From: Asterias amurensis
Lineage: Eukaryota > Echinodermata > Asteroidea > Forcipulatida > Asteriidae
Assembly (NCBI RefSeq): GCF_032118995.1
Contig: NC_092653.1
Coordinates: 24,013,202 to 24,077,201 of the forward strand
DNA length: 64,000 bases
Reading direction: 5' to 3'
Shown piece by piece: positions 33,997-43,500 of the stretch; within the stretch, counting starts at the first letter, position 1; each line of letters opens with the position of its first letter. The notes below the pieces were generated by a model. That model was not told the DNA's origin. It ran no database searches and saw nothing but the letters and a program-made list of their open reading frames with translations. The position numbers and the translations under genes are program-made.

Positions 33997-34320
33997 GTAT
34001 GCCTACGAGAACAACCCTTTAATGTGGGTTTGAATCCCTGTCAGTACACTTGTGCCATTGAGCTCACCATAATTGCTTCATAAAAAGTTTGAAAGGTAGT
34101 GCCGCCCCTACATCAGCTAGGGGGCTCTTAGTGGATACCCGTGGATGAGACTGTCAATGGGAGAAGCAAACCCTGTATAAACCCCATAGGTGGTAACGTG
34201 CCACTGGTGACAGTTAATTTGGGTCGACATCCCAAATCAGTTAAGCGTATAGCCCTCATCTTGAAGTAGCCTTGTGATGTTGTTAACTTTGGACGACACT
34301 CCTTATAAAGAGAGACTTAC
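33997..34320 (+). mobile_element. tRNA-derived SINE, GGGGGTAACCCTGT family, copy 2
   Basis: A B-box-like GGGTTTGAATCCCTGTC is followed by body blocks AACCCTGTATAAACCCCATA, GTAACGTGCCACTGGTGAC and CTTGAAGTAGCCTTG in the order seen at 14147 and 34530. Confidence 0.65.
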
Positions 34321-34529
34321 CTGTGATTAAGGAAGAGGTGTTTTCCTGGATAGGAGCTTCACGGGTTACCTTGAATCTTCAACTTCTTAGAGATTGCCAT
34401 CAAAAGTCCTGCACAAAAGAGAATGCATTCAAAAATGATTAATAGACATACATTGCTACCGGGATAAAATAATTTGAAGGGAGGGTACATGTATGCCTTT
34501 GCAGTCTCAAATGTAACACTGTACCACAG

Positions 34530-34800
34530 GCCCGGAGCCAGTGATCTTAGCATAGGTCGTGACAATTGCTACATAAAATTGGGGAGGTAGTGCTTTCTGC
34601 TCTACCGGCCAGGCTTCGGACTGATGATACCTAAGCCAACATCCATATGGACTGTAAAAGGGGTAACCCTGTGTTAGCCCTAGGAGTATGTGGCAACGTC
34701 CTCTAGAAAAAAAATTGTAGCCCACACGCACACCTTGAAGTGGCCTTCAGGCCTTGTGTGTCTGGCGACTTGCATTAAAAATAATAACCAAATAAAATAA
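34530..34800 (+). mobile_element. SINE, same family, copy 3 (head missing)
   Basis: The body starts at GAGGTAGTGCTTTCTGCTCT, followed by AGGGGTAACCCTGTGTTAGC, TGTGGCAACGTCCTC and TTGAAGTGGCCTTCAGGCC. It ends with GTGTGTCTGGCGACTTGCAT and an AATAAAATAAAAAA tail, the clearest 3' end of the family in this window. Confidence 0.65.
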
Positions 34801-35221
34801 AAAAAATAAAAAAATGATAGGGCCAGTACACTTATGATTGTACAAGTCCGGTGGTCTTGTGTTTTTAAATGCACCTCACAACGTTTCAAACTTAACTAAT
34901 AAACACCATCTTTCAAACCAGTTGAGTATTAAATATTACTCTTGCGGAAAAAAATATACAATGTAGATCTTAGTGCTTATTTGTATCTTGTATCTTTATC
35001 TCATTGTATGTTTATTGCATTAGGCGCTTTACAAATATCTTATTATTATTGTTCCTAAAACAGCTACATGTAGCTCATATTAAAAAAATTTTACATAGTG
35101 CTTTCTCCATTGACGGTCTTGTTACAAACTCCTCTGGTCCGGTAAAAGTTTTGAGCTAATCCCTCTCCTGGAGTCTTGTGGATTTTCACTCCAAATTCCA
35201 GCCCTTCTCCAAACATTGACC

Positions 35222-35790
35222 ATAAAAACTTACTTGGTAAAGAGCGCCTGAGGGTTATAGATATTGTTACACATTGTTAGAACCAACCCCCTTTATGAAG
35301 TAATATAATTTTAGAAAAAGAGGTAATTTTTCATGCCAAAAATTGAATCTGTGGCTTCTGAAAGCACCTCTATGTAACAAGGTAATTTTTCTTTCATCTT
35401 TTTCTTGCAATTTCGATGAACAAACTGAGCCCGGGTTTTCATAAGTTGATTATTTTTTTCATATGTTGGGATACACCAAGTGAGGATTCTCGTCCTTCGG
35501 ATGGGACGTAAAGCCGTTGGTCCCATGTGTTGTGTAACGCATGTAAAAGAACCCAGTGCACTTATCGAAAAGAGAAGGGGTTCGCCCCGGTGTTCCTGGT
35601 TGTGGCTGCTTAATGCGCCGTAGCACCTTGTAAACCCTTATAAAGTTCTAACTAACTAGGTCTCAAAATTCATCACTGCAATAACCTTTCTATACCTTGA
35701 GTACCTTGTTTGGTAGATACATGCGCTATATAAGACTTTGATATTATATTATTATTTTTATTCTGCTCTTTGACAATTACCAAAGTATAT
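35222..35790. mobile_element. TTAA-family MITE interrupted by a SINE
   Basis: Left part 35222-35484 carries family blocks (AACTTACTTGGTAAAGAG, TTGCAATTTCGATGAACAAA, ATGTTGGGATACACCAAGTG). The next block of the family (CTTTGACAATTACCAAAG) resumes only at about 35765, after the SINE at 35485-35760. The outer ends are decayed. Confidence 0.6.
35485..35760 (+). mobile_element. SINE with CAGATGGGACGTAAAGCC-type body, copy 1
   Basis: Body CCTTCGGATGGGACGTAAAG, CCGTTGGTCCCATGTGTTGT, GGGGTTCGCCCCGGTG and TGTGGCTGCTTAATGCGCC. The 3' end GCGCTATATAAGACTTTGAT is followed by an ATTATTATT tail. A matching copy lies on the minus strand at 41490-41770, and another body fragment at 50430-50530. It was inserted into an older TTAA element. 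Confidence 0.75.
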
Positions 35791-35956
35791 CCTGCTTCCG
35801 GGTATAAATCATGCTGTTGAATATTTGTATCATTACAATCATACATTATTTTGTCAATGGAACAAACTAACAAATGTGTACATAGATAGTTTTTATGCTT
35901 GAATTATGAGACCCATTCAAATACAGGCTTGATATTTGGACCTTGAAAAAAACCCA

Positions 35957-36115
35957 GGGGTCGATTTCACATAGAGTTAGGACTAGTCCTAACTTAGGAC
36001 TAGTCCTAGGAGATATACAAATTGCATGGTTAGTCCTAAGTTAGGACGAGTAACTGGTCCTAACTCAAGATAAGACTAGTTCTAACTCTTTGTGAAATCC
36101 ACCCCAGAACTATTT
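35957..36115. mobile_element. Palindromic MITE with GGGGTCGATTTCACA termini, copy 1
   Basis: Mirrored ends: GGTCGATTTCACATAGAGTT at the left and ACTCTTTGTGAAATCCACCC at the right. The inside is built from TAGGACTAGTCCTA-type palindromes. A second copy is at 46887-47046. Confidence 0.75.
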
Positions 36116-36480
36116 TATTGAGTTTAGGGCTGACCCAAATGTTTACGGTGTACTTATAGGCTTAAGCAAAGTATGACCCAGGGTTTGGAAAAATGTTGTC
36201 AAAAATTTCTGGAAATTTAAAAACTCAGGGAGGCTTATATTGTTCACTTACAATACAATTACATGAGAGATAAACAGAGTGTCAAAATTTTGTTCTGAAG
36301 GCAATGAAAAAACTAAACAAAATCAGAAATCAGACTCAAGTATAGGAAGAATATTTACATATCAGCACCTTGTGTAAGTTTCCAAAGTAATGCGGGGCAA
36401 TCTGCTTCAAACCATGCAAGAATCACAGAGGCAAACCCATCTTTTTACAATGGGTGTACAGGTTTGTTGATAAAGTGCAT

Positions 36481-36620
36481 ACAACATGCCTGGCATTTCA
36501 CCTTCGAGATGGCAAGATCATATTCATTTTGCAAAGGGCACCATTGAAAAATCTTATGGTCAATAGGAAGCCTTTGAAGAGGCACCAAGGCCAAGACTAG
36601 GGGCAACGGAAGCCGTGGCC
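36481..36620 (-). repeat. Dispersed repeat, second copy of the 33630-33785 family
   Basis: On the minus strand the blocks TGGTGCCTCTTCAAAG and GGTGCCCTTTGCAAAATGAA appear in the same order as on the plus strand at 33630-33785. Class unknown. Confidence 0.5.
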
Positions 36621-36720
36621 TCAGTGGCATACTCCAGACCTGATACACCGCACAACACCTTGGCCTACAGCTTTTAAATCAAACGAACAATGCTCTTGAG
36701 ACCACAAGTGCCATGACTAA

Positions 36721-37190
36721 GATCCAATTTCATACAGTCCGTAAGCACAAAAACTGCTAAGCACAGAAAAGTATTGCTTAGCAGAAACAGGTTACCAGAC
36801 CAAGTTACATTAAGTTTGCATTCATGTGGCTGCTGGCCTACATTTTTTGCTCAGCAAATTTTATTTGTAAAATTTGCTAAGCACAGGGGTGAGAGTCATT
36901 ACTATCGAAAGTCTGAAACTTGGATACAAATTCAAAGGTATGTTGAAATGTTGCAATTTCTACCATAGTGTTACCCCTGGGGTTATAGATACCATAGAGC
37001 TTTTGCAAACAGTGTCTAAAGCACTAGAGAAGAACACCAATGAGCAGGATTTCTTTATTTGTTTGGAAAAAATATTGTCTGACTTTCTTCACCAGGCCGA
37101 CATAAAAAGTCTGAGTTCAGCCAAAAGTCTGAACAATCTCATCCCTGTAAGCAGTATTTTCTGCTTAAAGGCTTTATGAAATTGGGCCCT
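36721..37190. mobile_element. GGGCCCAATTT-type MITE carrying a 260-base exon-like insert
   Basis: Left arm 36721-36886 (from CCAATTTCATACAG through AAAATTTGCTAAGCACAG) and right arm 37147-37190 (GTAAGCAGTATTTTCTGCTT through ATGAAATTGGGCCCT) together make one complete MITE when compared with the uninterrupted copy at 31138-31323. The material between them is an open-frame segment that looks like a coding exon of the gene at 36887-38550. Both splice signals (GCACAG and GTAAGC) belong to MITE sequence. Confidence 0.6.
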
Positions 37191-38550
37191 GTACTTGAAC
37201 CCACCTGACGACACCAGAACTTAAGTGCAGTGCACCAGGCTGACTGTCAGAACACTCCACAAAGACAGAGTGTACCTAACTGCTACTTTATTTCCCTTAA
37301 TTGAACTCAATTTATATCCTTCCAGGTACCTGTCCAGACAGGTTGACTTTTATATTTATGATATTTGGGGTTGAAAAAAGAAAACTGACTTTAGTAGGAT
37401 TTGAACTAACGACTTCCGATTTAATGTGCCAGTACTCGACCAACTGAGCTATCTAGCCCTATGTTTGCAGTCAAAGACAAATTTACTAGAGCAAATTTGA
37501 ACCAACAACCTCTGGTTTAATGTTCTGGCACTCTACCAACTGAGCTATCCAGCCCTTTTTGTGGGTCTCCTTATTTTGTTAATATCTTTTGTTGATATAT
37601 GTGCAACGCAAGAGCAACTGTAGCCCAGGTTGGATTCCTCCGTTGCATACAAAACGCAAAAAAAGGGCCCACTGCCATTGCAAATTTTAATATTAAACTG
37701 TTGTCATATTATTTATACCGGATGAAAGAAGCTGAAGCTTCTGGAATTCTAAGACTGCTGGGTTCAAAACATTTTATGTTATCTTTGGATGACACTTATT
37801 ATGAAGATAAAGTGAAAATTGAAAGTTTACTTCTTTGCTGTAACTTTCTGCTGAGTCCGTAAGTGAAAAATTACCTGACTGCTCGGGCCAATGCTCACAA
37901 TATTCGTAGTATGTCTGCAGGATATCAAATGTTTTGCTTGACTTGAAGTTGAAAGACAATCGGAGTTGCTATAGTTGCTGCATTTTGCACATTCACATAC
38001 ATCAACTGGTACAAGATGTTTACATCTCTGTGTGGATCTTTGTTTGGATAACTTTCCGTATGGCGCCACCACTTTTTCACTCATTTTTACAAAAAGGGAT
38101 ATATCAATCAGGTAAATTAGATACTATATTATTTTATTTCGAATGAAAAAGTGGTGGCGCCATACGGAAACTTTTCCCTTTGTTTTATTTGATGTAATCA
38201 TGGGCATCAATCAGGGGAAGGACAGGGGGACATGTCCCTCCCCCCCCCCCCCCCCCATCTTCAGCTTTTTAACATGGTGCCAAAAACATGAACAAATAGT
38301 AAAGTGTAGTAGTGGCTATGGCATTATAGAGAAACTTTATACCCAGTTGAAAATATATCAATTTAGAGACTGTATCCATGACTATGGGTTTGTCCTAAAT
38401 AAAGTGCCATGTACTCCAGAGAGCTCAACACACAGTTCCAATTTGTTGCATGATTTATGTTATAATACTCGAACTGCATTTATAAATGTTATGTGTGAAA
38501 AACCATTCCCAGCAAAGTGCTGGCCATCGGGGTGTCTCGATGTAATTTAA
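36887..38550 (+). CDS. 3' end of an unrecognised multi-exon gene (three exons visible)
   Basis: Exon X 36887-37146 (acceptor GCACAG, donor CCCT plus GTAAGC), exon Y 37629-37858 (acceptor TAGCCCAG, donor GTCC plus GTAAGTG) and exon Z 38265-38550 (acceptor: poly-C tract then ATCTTCAG), ending with TAA at 38548-38550. Phases fit: X to Y phase 0, Y to Z phase 2, where CC plus C completes a proline. The joined C-terminal part is about 257 residues, helix-rich and cysteine-rich, with no membrane helix; blocks include VSKALEKNTNEQDFF, YYLYRMKEAEASGIL, YGIIEKLYTQLKIYQF and CEKPFPAKCWPSGC. I do not recognise the family; the look is of an armadillo/HEAT-like helical protein, which is only an impression. 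Upstream exons were not found. Intron X-Y holds two tRNA-like repeats and intron Y-Z the 132-bp MITE. Exon X lies inside a MITE, so its membership is the least certain part. Confidence 0.6.
37396..37457 (-). repeat. tRNA-like element 1 (pol III boxes, not a tRNA gene)
   Basis: Minus strand: A-box TAGCTCAGTTGGTC and B-box AGTTCAAATCC with a TTAA-containing anticodon-loop region. The base before the putative anticodon is not T, and the acceptor stem does not pair. It belongs to a dispersed family with 37494-37557, 57598-57668 and 55690-55742. Confidence 0.5.
37494..37557 (-). repeat. tRNA-like element 2
   Basis: Minus strand: GGGCTGGATAGCTCAGTTGG (A-box) and GGTTCAAATTTGCTC (B-box region). It repeats the element 40 bases downstream on the same strand; the pair may be a local duplication. 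Confidence 0.5.
38046..38177. mobile_element. 132-bp hAT-like MITE, copy 2
   Basis: Identical to 8743-8874 except for one base in 132. It is flanked by a perfect 8-bp target duplication CTTTGTTT at 38038-38045 and 38178-38185. It lies in the last intron of the unrecognised gene, between exons Y and Z. Confidence 0.9.
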
Positions 38551-40302
38551 TCCGCCCTAAAATAGCTCAAACTACACTGATTTGTTTCTTACCTAAGAAG
38601 ACATGTTTAAAACGCAATGCATTACAAGTGAGCAATTTGGACACCCTGCTCAGGGAGCTGTCAAATTTGGACACACTTTTTAAACAAAATCCTTGCTAAA
38701 AACCCTGATTCCCAGCCATACTTTTACTTTACCTGGTATTTCACACGGCCAAGAGAAGCATCCACTTCAAAGTTGGGACTTCATTTGTGCCTCAAATCGT
38801 CATTTTTTTACGTGTAAACTTGGTTGCAGATCACACAAAATACAGCAGACATCTTGCATGTCTTGAAAGCTACTGCATGTGTAAATGGCGCTTCGTATAA
38901 CTGCGCATGCGCTATTTTCTGCTTTTGTCACACCAATAGGAGGCCTACTTTTCGCTCATTGCTATGCATAAATGAAACTTCTTGCAATCTCTGTTTTTAA
39001 TAGAGAAATGACTGAATAAAACGTTAGATAGTCGAAGTAAGCTCAGTTAAGTCATTACGATAGTCTATTACTTCATGCCAGTATTATGTTTTGACTTTGG
39101 AGTCGAGAAACTACAAACATTTTTTCCCAAAAGATCGCCATGGAAATTTCAATGTGACTGTTATGAATGCTGCCCTCATACGATCAAAGAAGGAGAATGG
39201 GGTTGGTACCTGCTAAACGTGGATGTTCGACGGTCCTGACGAAAATTTCATCAGGGGTTTTAAGCTGATTTTCTACATAAGTACATATTTAAAAAAGAAA
39301 CTTTCTCGTGTATTTTTTTTATTGTATCTTTTAAAATTTATTGCCTCTAATTTTGTATCATTACGCTGCAAAACAACCCAAGAAATGGCCGTGCAACGAG
39401 CCATTCTTTAGGGTAGCATTCTGCCCATTGACCTTTTTTGTGTGAAAATCAATTTTTGGTTGAAACTAGTGAGAACTTGTTTTTTTTTATGCGCTACCTT
39501 AGCCGTGCAATTACTCGCTATATTTTAGTCAAGTGGCACAAGCCAATTAACTTTTAAGTTTATAAAAACAAATTGCGTTTCCTTATGTTTTTCTTTAATT
39601 TTTAACCAATTAATCTATTCTTATAAACCTTTGTATTCAGCCCTTCGCTGCGAAGTTTTAATGGTTTTATAAAACCAATAATGATAATTTAAAAAAAAAT
39701 GCAGATGATTTTGTTCCTAGTTTCAATCAAATAGAGTGAACATAGAGTGAAATTCATATAAAACTTTTAGAAAGTATAGCTAAAAAAAGGAGAGATATTG
39801 CGGACGCTAGGTGGCGGCAGATTCCTGCCGGCCCCTGAAATCAGCACACCATTTTGTTATGCATCACATTGGGTGCGTTCGTTTACCTTCCTCGGGTCGG
39901 CCCCGGCGTGTGGTGTTTTTTTTGCAGGACGAACGTGTGCAGATTATTACCCACATTCGTCCTGGAAAAAAAACCGCCACACACCGGGGTCGACCTAGGG
40001 AAGCTAAACGAACGCACCCTTAGTGTTCCCTTTTCGGTACCTTAATGTAGACCAAGTACACAAGAAGGAAACGAAAGGACTCCATCGGGAAATTCTGTAA
40101 AGACTGGTGGGCTCCACAATGACATTTGAGTACAAAGTCTATGAGAAACTTTTCAGTGCAGGGACAAAGGAAAGAACAAAAGAATGCTCGACAGGGGTGC
40201 AGTTTTGGTTAATTATTACGAAAAGCCGTTTTACAATAAGAATTTAGAATTATAATTATTCTAAGAGAGTGCGTTGACTTCCGGAAATCGTCCAACTGAA
40301 AC
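38551..40302. other. Intergenic region with one foldback element
   Basis: No coding exon is seen. A fragment with GGACGCTAGGTGGCGGCAGA at 39802-39821 belongs to the terminal-repeat family complete at 63241-63364. Poly-A and poly-T runs are present. Confidence 0.4.
39871..40019. mobile_element. 149-bp foldback element (GGGTGCGTTCGTTTA termini)
   Basis: Two arms of about 69 bases form a near-perfect hairpin: GGGTGCGTTCGTTTACCTTC at the left and AGCTAAACGAACGCACCC at the right. The spacer is only about 11 bases (around CAGATTATTAC). No clear target duplication could be set. GC content is well above the flanks. Confidence 0.75.
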
Positions 40303-40505
40303 TCAAGCAGCTGATGGGAGAAGAAGTGATGAGACACGGTTGGCAAGTTGTATCAGAGGGTCGGTGTCAACAGATCTCTGGACGAGTTGTGTCTGTCAAA
40401 AATACAAACAAATAAACATTAATAAATAAACATTGTGAAACATAATAAGATTGATGACCCATCAAGTCTCTATCAAGCGTTCGATAGCTGATTCTAGGCG
40501 AACGC

Positions 40506-40536
<31 letters not shown>

Positions 40537-43500
40537 GCCAAAATAATAAAAAAAATAGAGAAAATGTCGACTCAATTAAGGGGAAAATGTGTGCGCAAAA
40601 ATTGGCTCTAATTTTGCCTTAATTCGTTTATTTTGATTAGTCCCATTTTACGGTCTTTAGACAGTGGTTCAGAATTAGCATTCCAGAAGAAAAAAAACAA
40701 TCACCCAATTAAAGCTGTTAAACACGTAAAAAAAAATACCTTTGTGCAGATGTCAGGAATGTCAAACCATTTTCCTGGGTCAGCGATTCCCTGCGTATAG
40801 TTGAGGTAACCAGACGAGCTCATGATCGGAAAAGCTGAAAGTAAATAGGGAAAACAAAGGGCGTTATGACCAGCATTTCTGATGTAAAACAATGGAAAAG
40901 TGTACTGCGCATGACTCTCAGCCAGTGACCTTTCACGCGAGTGGCGGTCAATGCATATTCGGTTTGCTATTTTTATCCTTGATAACTTGTCTTGCCCATC
41001 CCCTGATGCAGAGTAGATTTCGGAGTTTGGGAGGCTACTCATGTTCTGAAAAGAACTGTCCTGGGATCTGCTCCCGGAGGTTGCAAATCGACCGGGGAGT
41101 TCTGTGCTTAGTGCGATCGGGACTTTTACCTAAATGCTATTCACAGGGAACACAAACGTTGTTAATTCACCGGTTTGGTGACTTTAGTTGTAAAACATTC
41201 TAAATTGTCCCTGGCAGTAATACGGAAAAACAGGCCATCCGTTTCCTATTTTTTGTATTTTTTATCCGTGTTATGTTTTGCATACATACATGGTTGCTGA
41301 AGGGTCTTCCCGGTGACGATGGCACCAACTGGTATGCAGCCATCATGGGTAACCGAGAACGACACATTCCCTTCCACTGGCGATGGTGCCTTGGCATAGT
41401 AGGAGTAGGAGTCTGCTTGCAGTTGGTTATCACCAATGAAGTAAGTTCCCACAAACTGCGCAGTTTCTTTAAAAGAAAATAAATAATGATAATAATAATA
41501 TTGAAGTCTTATATAGCGCACGTATCTACCAACAAGGTACTCAAGTCGCTTAGTTTCTAATTTTTTTTTTACAGAAAGATAGATATTGAAGTTATGAATT
41601 CTGAGACCCAATTATGTAGCACATTATAATGGTTTACAAGGCGCATTCAGCAGCCACAGCCAGTAACAACGGGGCGAACCCCTGCTCTTTACAATAAGTG
41701 CACCGTGTATTTTACGTGCGTCACACAACACACGGGACCAACGGCTTTACGTCCCACCCGAAGGGCGAATAAGTATACGTTTGGAATTCACTCTTAAATT
41801 GAGAATCGTTTCACTTCAAAGTAATGAGGTTACCAAACAAAATTACGGATTTTTCTTCGAACATGGATAAAACCGCTCCGGATTCTCGGCGATATCTCAA
41901 AAAACGCTCACACCTTTTGAAATGAAATTACCAGTGGTAAGTTTGATTGTATCAATCATCTACATTTAAATACATTATTAAACAAATCGAGCGGTTTCAA
42001 AATAGGCTCAAGTTGAATCATGATTTTTCTCGTGACCCAGAAGGCTGATCGATCTTAAACTTCTACAGGTTTGTCTGTTTATATGTTGGATTACATAAAG
42101 TGCTTGCACTGTGCCAGCGACTGTTTTGTGAGTAAAAAATAATTCTGTAATGTTCCTTTAACTGGCACACCGTGAAGTCTGTGTGATGTGAATCATTTAT
42201 CACGGATGTAACACATTGTTCTGCCATGTTTTAGGCAATGCATCTCATCTCATGATTTATGTTTACATAATCTTCTTTTAAAACGGAACATAGCTTACTT
42301 GGTGTGCATGAAGGAAAATCACCTGTTGCTGCACTCTTGGTGCATTGTTTTCCAATAATGGTGTACATGTAATTCTGAAGAAGATGAAGAAAAAGACAAA
42401 CAAACACAGGCGGTTAAAAAAATTGTAAAGTTAGGCGACGATTTGTATGTTAAAAAACAATTTATACTTTAAACTGCGTTTTTAATTTTGTGTCGACCAG
42501 TTTTTATTTTTATTTTTTAAATGTTGCTTTCCATTCCCGTTTGTCTTCTTCACTCAAGTAATCTTTATCATTGTATTTAACATAACAAATATGTGATTTT
42601 AATTCAATTTTATTGTAAACCAAATTCCCCTAATCTTTGACTTTTTAATTGGTGATGTGTATTTTTACATAAAATAAACCAACATTGAATTTGAATTTGA
42701 ATTTGAAGAATCTTACCTCCTTATAGTCTATTATGACCTTGATTGAAGAAATTTTTCCCATGGTCTCTGTTTGTATCAATTCTCCGGCTCGATTATTGGT
42801 GAAGTCGAACGCACCCATGATATAATTATTTTGGACAATGGGCATTCCAGTCGGTAGCACCAACCCATTCACTTGGCCTGGGGAAAAGGAAAGACAATCT
42901 TTGGTCGTTACTGAACTTTCACCATAAAATGTGTGGTTAGGGATTTTGTTTTACATTACTGCCTACCTCAGTCCATCCTAATTAAAGACAGATTAAAATT
43001 TCATTTGTTTCAACCAGGGCCCAATTTCATGGTTCTGCTAACCGAATTCTGCACTTACGATCACAATTCTCCGCTTACGTGCAAGCGCCGAATTTCTGCG
43101 TTAGCTGTAAGCGTAGAATGGGGAGGGGAGTACGCACGCGCACAAGCCAAAATTCCCCACTAACCCGTGAAATACGCTTGACGTAAGCACAGAATTCCCT
43201 GCTTCCGTAAGCGCCGATTATTTGCCTACGGTAAGCAGAGCCATGAAATTGGGCCCAGCTTTTCAGTAGTTTTTTCTTTCTTTTATTTCCCTTCATCTGA
43301 TGCTTTTGTCTTTCCATGCGTTTTGAGCACCCTACTATAGGTGGATAATGCGCAATATAAATATCCATTATCATCATTTATTATCACTTGAGCCTTTTGA
43401 TATAGGTTCAAGAATACTACCATGCAGACAACGTTATTTTAAAGGGGAAAACAAGGTGTTTTTTGTTGTAGAAAATATTCGTATTCGTGAAGTATTGTGG

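Noticed and set aside
39798-40045. Three overlapping plus-strand frames of 62-70 codons
   Set aside because: They lie across the foldback element at 39871-40019; open frames come from its GC-rich arms.
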